Positions 31,030 through 41,600 of a stretch of DNA of 64,000 bases are shown one piece after another. The position numbers and the translations under genes are program-made. Every line of letters starts with the position of its first letter. The stretch's first letter is position 1. This stretch comes from Megaustenia siamemsis (Eukaryota > Mollusca > Gastropoda > Stylommatophora > Ariophantidae), in assembly GCA_032433765.1 (NCBI GenBank), contig JAVIAB010000049.1, positions 25,963,651 through 26,027,650 of the forward strand, read 5' to 3'. The notes below the pieces were generated by a model that saw nothing but the letters and a program-made list of their open reading frames with translations, was not told the origin of the DNA and did not search any database.

Positions 31030-33990
31030 AAAACCAACACACAAACTGAAGCCTCAGAAGATAGAGACAGCCACAAACAGAAGCCACAGAAGATAGAGAC
31101 AGCCACAAACAGAAGCCACAGAAGATAGAGACAGCCACAAACTGAAGCCTCAGAAGATAGAGACAGCCACAAACAGAAGCCACAGAAGATAGAGACAGCC
31201 ACAAACAGAAGCCACAGAAGATAGAGACAGCCACAAACTGAAGCCTCAGAAGATAGAGACAGCCACAAACTGAAGCCTCAGAAGATAGAGACAGCCACAA
31301 ACAGAAGCCACAGAAGATAGAGACAGCCACAAACTGAAGCCTCAGAAGATAGAGACAGCCACAAACTGAAGCCTCAGAAGATAGAGACAGCCACAAACAG
31401 AAGCCACAGAAGATAGAGACAGCCACAAACTGAAGCCTCAGAAGATAGAGACAGCCACAAACTGAAGCCTCAGAAGATAGAGACAGCCACAAACTGAAGC
31501 CTCAGAAGATAGAGACAGCCACAAATTGAAGCCTCAGAAGATAGAGACAGCCACAAACTGAAGCCTCAGAAGATAGAGACAGCCACAAACTGAAGCCTCA
31601 GAAGATAGAGACAGCCACAAACTGAAGCCTCAGAAGATAGAGACAGCCACAAACTGAAGCCTCAGAAGATAGAGACAGCCACAAACTGAAGCCTCAGAAG
31701 ATAGAGACAGCCACAAACTGAAGCCTCAGAAGATAGAGACAGCCACAAACTGAAGCCTCAGAAGATAGAGACAGCCACAAACTGAAGCCTCAGAAGATAG
31801 AGACAGCCACAAACTGAAGCCTCAGAAGATAGAGACAGCCACAAACTGAAGCCTCAGAAGATAGAGACAGCCACAAACTGAAGCCTCAGAAGATAGAGAC
31901 AGCCACAAACTGAAGCCTCAGAAGATAGAGACAGCCACAAACTGAAGCCTCAGAAGATAGAGACAGCCACAAACTGAAGCCTCAGAAGATAGAGACAGCC
32001 ACAAACTGAAGCCTCAGAAGATAGAGACAGCCACAAACTGAAGCCACAGAAGATAGAGACAGCCACAAACTGAAGGCACAGAAGATAGAGACAGCCACAA
32101 ACAGAAGCCACAGAAGATAGAGACAGCCACAAACAGAAGCCTCAGAAGATAGAGACAGCCACAACAGAAGCCACAGAAGATAGAGACAGCCACAAACAGA
32201 AGCCTCAGAAGATAGAGACAGCCACAAACAGAAGCCACAGAAGATAGAGACAGCCACAAACTGAAGCCTCAGAAGATAGAGACAGCCACAAACAGAAGCC
32301 ACAGAAGATAGAGACAGCCACAAACAGAAGCCACAGAAGATAGAGACAGCCACAAACTGAAGCCTCAGAAGATAGAGACAGCCACAAACAGAAGCCACAG
32401 AAGATAGAGACAGCCACAAACAGAAGCCACAGAAGATAGAGACAGCCACAAACAGAAGCCACAGAAGATAGAGACAGCCACAAACAGAAGCCACAGAAGA
32501 TAGAGACAGCCACAAACAGAAGCCTCAGAAGATAGAGACAGCCACAAACTGAAGCCACAGAAGATAGAGACAGCCACAAACTGAAGCCACAGAAGATAGA
32601 GACAGCCACAAACAGAAGCCACAGAAGATAGAGACAGCCACAAACAGAAGCCACAGAAGATAGAGACAGCCACAAACAGAAGCCACAGAAGATAGAGACA
32701 GCCACAAACAGAAGCCACAGAAGATAGAGACAGCCACAAACAGAAGCCACAGAAGATAGAGACAGCCACAAACAGAAGCCTCAGAAGATAGAGACAGCCA
32801 CAAACAGAAGCCACAGAAGATAGAGACAGCCACAAACAGAAGCCTCAGAAGATAGAGACAGCCACAAACAGAAGCCTCAGAAGATAGAGACAGCCACAAA
32901 CAGAAGCCACAGAAGATAGAGACAGCCACAAACAGAAGCCACAGAAGATAGAGACAGCCACAAACAGAAGGCACAGAAGATAGAGACAGCCACAAACAGA
33001 AGCCACAGAAGATAGAGACAGCCACAAACAGAAGCCTCAGAAGATAGAGACAGCCACAAACAGAAGCCTCAGAAGATAGAGACAGCCACAAACAGAAGCC
33101 TCAGAAGATAGAGACAGCCACAAACAGAAGCCTCAGAAGATAGAGACAGCCACAAACAGAAGCCTCAGAAGATAGAGACAGCCACAAACAGAAGCCACAG
33201 AAGATAGAGACAGCCACAAACAGAAGCCACAGAAGATAGAGACAGCCACAAACAGAAGCCTCAGAAGATAGAGACAGCCACAAACAGAAGCCTCAGAAGA
33301 TAGAGACAGCCACAAACTGAAGCCTCAGAAGATAGAGACAGCCACAAACAGAAGCCACAGAAGATAGAGACAGCCACAAACAGAAGCCTCAGAAGATAGA
33401 GACAGCCACAAACAGAAGCCTCAGAAGATAGAGACAGCCACAAACTGAAGCCTCAGAAGATAGAGACAGCCACAAACAGAAGCCACAGAAGATAGAGACA
33501 GCCACAAACAGAAGCCTCAGAAGATAGAGACAGCCACAAACAGAAGCACAGAAGATAGAGACAGCCACAAACTGAAGCCTCAGAAGATAGAGACAGCCAC
33601 AAACAGAAGCCTCAGAAGATAGAGACAGCCACAAACTGAAGCCTCAGAAGATAGAGACAGCCACAAACAGAAGCCACAGAAGATAGAGACAGCCACAAAC
33701 AGAAGCCTCAGAAGATAGAGACAGCCACAAACAGAAGCCTCAGAAGATAGAGACAGCCACAAACAGAAGCCTCAGAAGATAGAGACAGCCACAAACAGAA
33801 GCCTCAGAAGATAGAGACAGCCACAAACTGAAGCCTCAGAAGATAGAGACAGCCACAAACTGAAGCCTCAGAAGATAGAGACAGCCACAAACAGAAGCCA
33901 CAGAAGATAGAGACAGCCACAAACTGAAGCCTCAGAAGATAGAGACAGCCACAAACAGAAGCCTCAGAAGATAGAGACAGCCACAAACAG
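31030..33990. repeat. 32-bp satellite array
   Basis: About 92 copies, period 32 (agaagatagagacagccaca core). Two switches, ctgaag or cagaag and cctcag or ccacag, give four unit types. About 31440-32040 is an unbroken run of the ctgaag/cctcag type; elsewhere types are mixed. Long minus-strand open frames exist but repeat every 96 bases and are not genes. Confidence 0.97.
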
Positions 33991-34039
33991 AAAGAGGAGA
34001 ACTTAAGGAAACATGAACCTGGAGCTCATACCCACAATG

Positions 34040-34665
34040 CAGTGCTGGGTGAAGTAGATGAGAAGACTGTAGATGGATTGTGGGAATTCTATATCGCAGC
34101 TCTAATGGATCTTCTTCTTTCCTTCCTCATTTGCCTTTCAGCGTCGAGGGGAGATATAAATTGTGGTCTTTTCCTCTTCTGTTCGCCTCTGCTGCTGTTA
34201 TGTTTCCTAGTGCTTCTAATATTTCATTGATCCATCTTTTTCGTGGTCGACCCTTGGGTCTGGTATTCTCACAACGTTTGTTGAAGGCTCGTTGTGTTGT
34301 GTTTGATCTTCTGTCTTGTCATGTAGCCAAATCATTTTATCTGTTGTTTCCTTATATATTCTATGGCGGGGGCTATTCCTAGCTTTTTCTCAGTTCTTCA
34401 TTTCTGATCTTATCTCTCAGACTGTTTCCTGTCATTCGTCTAACACATTTCATCTCTGTAGAGGTTATTTTTCTTATTGCATCTAGGGTCCAGGTCTGGC
34501 ATTGGTAGCACAACATTGGGTTGAAGATTGTATTGTAGAGCGCCCGTTTTGCCTCCAGAGTTATTTCCTTGTTGGACAATAGTGGTGATAGCTGTCCAAT
34601 GATTTCACAAGCTTTGTTGTATCTTCAGTCTACCTCTGCTCTAATGTCATTGGCAGATACTAATT
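34040..34665 (-). mobile_element. LINE C-terminal fragment (family D)
   Basis: Minus-strand frame 34579-34379 reads LEAKRALYNTIFNPMLCY, QCQTWTLDAIRKITSTEM and KCVRRMTGNSLRDKIRNE. Left of it, in another frame, is QQIKWFG and further remnants to 34040. Same family as 27046-27410. Confidence 0.8.
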
Positions 34666-34727
34666 CTGGGTTTAAGAAAATAGAAAGAAGGGCATGGATT
34701 TCTCTGAACATGGAAACACATGTCAGA

Positions 34728-34972
34728 AAGGGGAGCCGCGATAGCTCGCTGGTTAGCGAACTGGACTACCAAGGACAAGAGATTGGGTTCGATCCTGATC
34801 GACGGTTCTGGGTTTACCCCACCTAAAATGGGTACCGGATTTTTATGGAAAGTAAAACCGCACGGGCGTAATACCGACCAGATTACTCCAAAAATCATGT
34901 GACGAAGGTCTATAAAAATTATGGTCACTAACACCATATTCCTTATACGCCACTTGGCGTGACGGTGCTCTT
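34728..34972 (+). mobile_element. tRNA-derived SINE (SINE-II)
   Basis: Plus strand, good head: gccgcgatagctcgctggtt with box A TAGCTCGCTGG and box B GGGTTCGATCCTG at about 34785-34797. Body gcgtaataccgaccagatta, a single 42-bp tail unit, then a (GGTT)n run. Confidence 0.88.
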
Positions 34973-35577
34973 TAGTTAGTTAGTTAGTTGGTTGAATGGT
35001 TGGTTGGTTGGTTAGTTAGTTGGTTAGTTGGTTGGTTGGTTGGTTGGTTGATGGGTTGGTTGGTTGGTTGGTGGTTAGTTGGTTGGTTGGTTGGTTGGTT
35101 GGTTGTTTGTTTGTTTGGTTGGTTGGTTGGTTAGTTGGTTAGTTGGTTGGTTGGTTGTTTGGTTGGTTGGTTGTTTGGTTGTTTGGTTGGTTGGTTGGTT
35201 GGTTGGTTGGTTAGTTGGTTGGTTGGTTGGTTGGTTGGTTAGTTGGTTGTTTGGTTGGTTGGTTGGTTGGTTTGGTTGTTGGTTGGTTGTTTGGTTGGTT
35301 GGTTTGTTTGGTTGTTTGGTTGGTTGGTTGTTTGGTTGTTGGTTGGTTGGTTGGTTGGTTTGTTGGTTGGTTGTTTAGTTGGTTGGTTGGTTGGTTGGTT
35401 GTTTGGTTATTTGGTTGGTTGGTGGTTGGTTGGTTAGTTGGTTGGTTGGTTGTTTGGTTGGTTGGTTGGTTGGTTGGTTAGTTGGTTGGTTGGTTGGTTA
35501 GTTGGTTGTTGGTTGGTTGGTTGGGGTTGGTTGGTTGGTTGGTTGGTTGATTGGTTAGTTGGTTAGTTAGTTAGTTA
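34973..35577. repeat. GGTT microsatellite
   Basis: About 600 bases of (ggtt)n with gttt, agtt and tgtt variants, starting at the 3' end of SINE-II. Spurious plus-strand frames of the GWLVGWLV type. Confidence 0.95.
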
Positions 35578-35772
35578 TCGTCATGAAAAAATTGCATTTT
35601 GACTCACCTTTCTACATTTCCCAATTTGCCAAGTATTATTGTGGTGCATACACGCTTACGTGAGTCAGAAATGCAACTTTTCCATCTGTTTAAAATTCTC
35701 CCACCGATTAAAAATACAAACAAAGGGTTACGCCTCTGACGGGCACTTCTAGAGTTCCGCCCATGCTCTTAC

Positions 35773-35992
35773 CTCGTACGCGCTGGTGATTTTCAGTGGA
35801 TGAAATAGCGGCACGACAATGTAGATGGCAAGGACGTTTGAGACCAAGTACCCAAAGGCAAGCACATGAACTGGAGTCCATAGATATACGCCTCTGCCGG
35901 TTGTCCCAACATCATTATGGACGACTCAAAGCTGACCAAGAGTGAGATGGCCACTGGAATGCAATTCATACGTCTCCCTCCTACCAGGTACT
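35773..35992 (-). CDS. SLC5-family transporter, duplicated exon (copy b)
   Basis: Minus strand, acceptor TTTCTCAG and donor GTAAGA. It encodes YLVGGRRMNCIPVAISLL, then VSFESSIMMLGQPAEAYI, YGLQF, and after one missing base (near 35865) FGYLVSNVLAIYIVV, PLFHPLKITSAYE. Length 220; 221 is needed. It matches copy a (36050-36269) closely in the membrane segments and in both splice sites but differs at many third positions and at several residues (GQPAEA versus GLPAEA). The other bases are under evident coding constraint, so I take it as a real alternative exon and the lost T as either a consensus error or a recent mutation. Confidence 0.82.
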
Positions 35993-36049
35993 CTGAGAAA
36001 CAGAACGAATTTCTGAAACTGCGCTTTCAAACATTCTTCTACATCTTAC

Positions 36050-36269
36050 CTCGTACGCGCTTGTGATTTTCAGTGGATGCAGAAGCGGCACGATAATGAA
36101 GATGCTGAGTAGGTTGGACACGAAGAACCCTAGAGTAGACACAATGTACTGGAATCCGTAGATGTACGCCTCTGCCGGAAGTCCAAGCATCATAATGGAC
36201 GACTCAAAGCTGACCATCAGAGAGATGGCTACAGTACGAATGACATACTTCTCCCTCCGACCAGATATT
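36050..36269 (-). CDS. SLC5-family transporter, duplicated exon (copy a)
   Basis: Minus strand, acceptor CTTCTCAG and donor GTAAGA. It encodes YLVGGRSMSFV, then after one missing base (near 36234) VAISLMVSFESSIMMLGL, PAEAYIYGFQYIVSTLGF, FVSNLLSIFIIVPLLHPL and KITSAYE. This is the SLC5 stretch from the G-G-R-x-M motif through two membrane helices to T-S-A-Y-E, where exon 22005-22073 takes over in phase. Length 220 instead of 221; entry is in phase 1 (the first two bases complete a glutamate). Only 57 bases separate it from copy b. No further exon is recognisable to the right. Confidence 0.86.
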
Positions 36270-36390
36270 CTGAGAAGCAGAATTAACGTGTCATGCCGCG
36301 CTTACCGCATTTGTTGATGTAACCTGTGTGGCGGGCATTACATTCAGTAAATTTTGGAAGGTTGGGTCTACTTTTTTGTGGTGTGTCGCA

Positions 36391-37490
36391 CTGATTAACA
36401 TAGGATGTTGTGTGCAGGGTGATTAACATAGGATGTTGTGTGTCTGGTGATTAACATAGGATGTTGTGTGTCTGGTGATTAACATAGGATGTTGTGTGTC
36501 TGTTGATTAACATAGGATGTTGTGTGTCTGGTGATTAACATAGGATGTTGTGTGTCTGGTGATTAACATAGGATGTTGTGTGTCTGGTGATTAACATAGG
36601 ATGTTGTGTGTCTGGCGATTAACATAGGATGTTGTGTGTCGCGCTGATTAACATAGGATGTTGTGTGTCGCGCCGATTAACATAGGGTGTTGTGTGTCTG
36701 GTGATAACATAGGATGTTGTGTGTCTGGTGATTAACATAGGATGTTGTGTGTCTGGTGATTAACATAGGATGTTGTGTGTCTGGCGATTAACATAGGATG
36801 TTATGTGCATGGTGATTAACATAGTATGTTATGTGCATGGTGATTAACATAGGATGTTGTGTGCATGGTGATTAACATAGGATGTTGTGTGTCTGGTGAT
36901 TAACATAGGATGTTATGTGCATGGTGATTAACATAGGATGTTATGTGCATGGTGATTAACATAGTATGTTATGTGCATGGTGATTAACATAGGATGTTGT
37001 GTGCATGGTGATTAACATAGGATGTTGTGTGTCTGGTGATTAACATAGGATGTTATGTGCATGGTAATTAACATATGATGTTGTGTGTCTGGTGATTAAC
37101 ATAGGATGTTATGTGCATGGTAATTAACATAGGATGTTGTGTGCATGGTGATTAACATAGGATGTTGTGTGCATGGTGATTAACATAGGATGTTATGTGC
37201 ATGGTGATTAACATAGGATGTTATGTGCATGGTGATTAACATAGTATGTTATGTGCATGGTGATTAACATAGGATGTTGTGTGCATGGTGATTAACATAG
37301 GATGTTGTGTGTCTGGTGATTAACATAGGATGTTGTGTGTCTGGTGATTAACATAGGATGTTATGTGCATGGTAATTAACATAGGATGTTGTGTGTCTGG
37401 TGATTAACATAGGATGTTATGTGCATGGTGATTAACATAGGATGTTATGTGCATGGTGATTAACATAGGATGTTGTGTGCATGGTGATTC
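36391..37490. repeat. 28-bp satellite, block 1
   Basis: About 39 copies, period 28 (gattaacataggatgttgtg plus tgtctggt or tgcatggt). The tgtctggt form prevails on the left; mixed forms follow, some with atgttatg. Confidence 0.96.
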
Positions 37491-38695
37491 AAGAAGGATG
37501 TGTTTTGTGTGCATGGTGATTCAAGCAGGATGTGTTTTGTGTGCATGGTGATTCTAAGCAGGTTGTGTTTTGTGTGCATGGTGACCAAGAGGATGTGTTT
37601 TGTGTGCATTGTGATTAAAGCAGGATGTTGTATGCATGGTGATTCAAGTAGGATGTTGTATGCATGGTGATTAAAGCAGGATGTTGTATGCATGGTGATT
37701 CAAGCAGGATGTTGTATGCGTGGTGATTCAAGCAGGATGTTGAATGCGTGGTGATTCAAGCAGGATGTTGTATGCGTGGTGATTCAAGCAGGATGTTGTA
37801 TGCGTGGTGATTCAAGCAGGATGTTGTATGCGTGGTGATTCAAGCAGGATGTTGTATGCGTGGTGATTCAAGCAGGATGTTGTATGCGTGGTGATTCAAG
37901 CAGGATGTTGTATGCGTGGTGATTCAAGCAGGATGTGAATGCGTGGTGATTCAAGCAGGATGTTGTATGCGTGGTTATCAAGAGGATGTGTTTTGTGTGC
38001 ATGGGGATTCAAGCAGATGTTGTGAGCATGGTGATTCAAGCAGGATGTTGTGAGCATGGTGATTCAAGCAGGATGTTGTATGCGTGGTGATTCAAGCAGG
38101 ATGTGTTTTTTGTGTGTGGTGATTCAAGCAGGAAGTTGTGAGCATGGTGATTCAAGCAGGATGTTGTGAGCATGGTGATTCAAGCAGGATGTTGTGAGCA
38201 TGGTGATTCAAGCAGGATGTGTTTTGTGTGCGTGGTGATTCAAGCAGGATGTGTTTTGTGTGCGTGGTGATTCAAGCAGGATGTGTTTTGTGTGCGTGGT
38301 GATTCAAGCAGGATGTGGAGCATGGTGATTCAAGCAGGATGTTGTGAGCATGGTGATTCAAGCAGGATGTTGTGAGCATGGTGATTCAAGCAGGATGTGT
38401 TTGTGTGCGTGGTGATTCAAGCAGGATGTTGTGAGCATGGTGATTCAAGCAGGATGTGTTTTGTGTGCGTGGTGCTTCAAGCAGGATGTTGTGAGCATGG
38501 TGATTCAAGCAGGATGTTGTGTGCATGGTGATTCAAGCAGGATGTTGTGTGCATGGTGATTCAAGCAGGATGTTGTATGCGTGGTGATTCAAGCAGGATG
38601 TTGTGTGCATGGTGATTCAAGCAGGATGTTGTTGTGCATGGTGATTCAAGCAGGATGTTGTGTGCATGGTGATTCAAGCAGGATGTTGCTTGTGA
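37491..38695. repeat. 28-bp satellite, block 2
   Basis: About 43 copies of a clearly related unit, gtggtgattcaagcaggatg plus ttgtatgc, ttgtgagc or tgttttgtgtgc (the last adds bases). Derived from block 1 by ttaacatag to ttcaagcag changes. Confidence 0.96.
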
Positions 38696-38696
38696 A

Positions 38697-41600
38697 GTGA
38701 AGACTTGTAGAGAGGGTAACAAGTGTAAAGACTTGTAGGGAGGGTAACAAGAGTAAAGACTTGTAGAGAGGGTAACAAGAGTAAAGACTTGTAGGGAGGG
38801 TAACAAGAGTAAAGACTTGTAGAGAGGTAACAAGAGTAAAGACTTGTAGGGAGGGTAACAAGAGTAAGACTTGTAGACAGGGTACAAGAGTAAAGACTTG
38901 TAGGGAGGGTAACAGAGTAAAGATTTGTAGGGAGGGTAACAAGAGTAAAGACTTGTAGGGAGGGTAACAACAAGAGTAAAGATTTGCAGAGAGGGTAACA
39001 AGAGTAAAGACTTGTAGGGAGGGTAACAAGAGTAAAGACTTGTAGGGAGGGTAACAAGAGTAAAGACTTGTAGGGAGGGTAACAAAGGTAAAAACTTGTA
39101 GGGAGGGTAACAAGAGTAAAGACTTGTAGGGAGGGTAACAAGAGTAAAGCCTTTTAGGGAGGGTAACAAGACTAAAGACTTGTAGAGAGGGTAACAAGAG
39201 TAAAGACTTGTAGGGAGGGTAACAAAAGTAAAGACTAGTAGGGAGGGTAACAAGAGTAAAGACTTGTAGGAGGGTAACAAGTGTAAAGACTTGTAGGGAG
39301 GGTAACAAGTGTAAAGACTTGTAGGGAGGGTAACAAGAGTAAAGATTTGTAGAGAGGGTAACAAGAGTAAAGACTTGTAGAGAGGGTAACAAGAGTAAAG
39401 ATTGTAGGGAGGGTAACAAGAGTAAAGACTTGTAGAGAGGTAACAAGAGTAAAGACTTGTAGGGAGGGTAATAAGAGTAAAGACTTGTAGGGAGGGTAAC
39501 AAGAGTAAAGACTAGTAGGGAGGGTAACAAGAGTAAAGATTGTAGGGAGAGTAACAAGAGTAAAGACTTGTAGAGAGGTAACAAGAGTAAAGACTTGTAG
39601 GGAGGGTAATAAGAGTAAAGACTTGTAGGGAGGGTAACAAGAGTAAAGACTAGTAGGGAGGGTAACAAGAGTAAAGACTTCTAGGGAGGTAACAGTGTAA
39701 AGACTTGTAGGAAGGGTAACAAGTGTAAAGACTTGTAGGAGGGTAACAAGAGTAAAGACTTGTAGGGAGGGTAACAGAGTAAAGACTTGTAGGGAGGGTA
39801 ACAAGAGTAATGACTTGTAGGGAGGGTAACAAGTGTAAAGACTTGTAGGGAGGGTAACAAGTGTAAAGACTTGTAGGGAGGGTAACAAGAGTAAAGACTA
39901 GTAGGGAGGGTAACAAGAGTAAAGACTTGTAGGAAGGTAACAAGTGTAAAGACTTGTAGGGAGGGTAACAAGTGTAAAGACTTGTAGGGAGGGTAACAAG
40001 AGTAAAGACTAATAGGGAGGGTAACAAGAGTAAAGACTAATAGGGAGGGTAACAAGAGTAAAGACTAATAGGGAGGGTAACAAGTGTAAAGACTAATAGG
40101 GAGGGTAACAAGTGTAAAGACTAATAGGGAGGGTAACAAGTGTAAAGACTAATTGGGAGGGTAACAAGTGTAAAGACTAATAGAGAGGGTAACAAGAGTA
40201 AAGACTAATAGGGAGGGTAACAAGTGTAAAGACTAATAGGGAGGGTAACAAGTGTAAAGACTAATAGGGAAGGTAACAAGTGTAAAGACTAATAGGGAGG
40301 GTAACAAGTGTAAAGACTAATAGGGAGGGTAACAAGAGTAAAGACTAATAGGGAGGGTAACAAGAGTAAAGACTAATAGGGAGGGTAACAAGTGTAAAGA
40401 CTAATAGGGAGGGTAACAAGTGTAAAGACTAATAGGGAGGGTAACAAGTGTAAAGACTAATAGGGAGGGTAACAAGTGTAAAGACTAATAGAGAGGTAAC
40501 AAGAGTAAAGACCTACGGAGGGTAACAAGTGTAAAGACTAATAGGGAGGGTAACAAGAGTAAAGACTAATAGGGAGGGTACAAGTGTAAAGACTAATAGG
40601 GGGGTAACAAGAGTAAAGACTATAGGGAGGGTAACAAGAGTAAAGACTAAGAGGGAGGGTAACAAGAGTAAAGACTAATAGGGAGGGTAACAAGTGTAAA
40701 GACTAATAGGGAGGGTAACAAGTGTAAAGACTAATAGGGAGGGTAACAAGAGTAAAGACTTGTAGGGAGGTAACAAGAGTAAGACTTGTAGGAGGGTAAC
40801 AAGAGTAAAGACTAGTAGGGAGGGTAACAAGAGTAAAGAATTGTAGGGAGGGTAACAAGTGTAAAGACTAATAGGGAGGGTAACAACAAGAGTAAAGACT
40901 AATAGAGAGGGTAACAAGAGTAAAGACTAATAGGGAGGGTAACAAGTGTAAAGACTTCTAGGGAGGGTAACAAGAGTAAAGACTAATAGGGAGGGTAACA
41001 AGAGTAAAGACTTGTAGGGATGGTAACAAGTGTAAAGACTAATAGGGAGGGTAACAAGTGTAAAGACTTGTAGGGAGGTAACAAGAGTAAAGACTAATAG
41101 GGAGGGTAACAAGTGTAAAGACTGTAGGGATGGTAACAAGTGTAAAGACTAATAGGGAGGGTAACAAGTGTAAAGACTAATAGGAGGGTAAGATAACAAG
41201 TGTAAAGACTAATAGGGAGGGTAACAAGTGTAAAGACTTGTAAGGAGGGTAACAAGTGTAAAGACTAATAGGGAGGGTAACAAGAGTAAAGACTAATAGG
41301 GAGGGTAACAAGAGTAAAGACTTGTAGGGAGGGTAACAAGTGTAAAGACTAATAGGAGGGTAACAAGTGTAAAGACTTGTAGGGAGGGTAACAAGAGTAA
41401 AGACTAATAGGGAGGGTAACAAGTGTAAAGACTAATAGAGAGGGTAACAAGTGTAAAGACTAATAGGGAGGGTAACAAGTGTAAAGACTTGTAAGGAGGG
41501 GGTAACAAGTGTAAAGACTAATAGGGAGGGTAAAAGAGTAAAGACTAATAGGGGAGGTAACAAGTGTAAAGACTTGTAGGGAGGGTAACAAGTGTAAAGA

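Noticed and set aside
35600..35660. Possible extra transporter exon with donor-like GTGAGT near 35608 (minus)
   Set aside because: The reading frames before it contain stops and show no similarity to SLC5.
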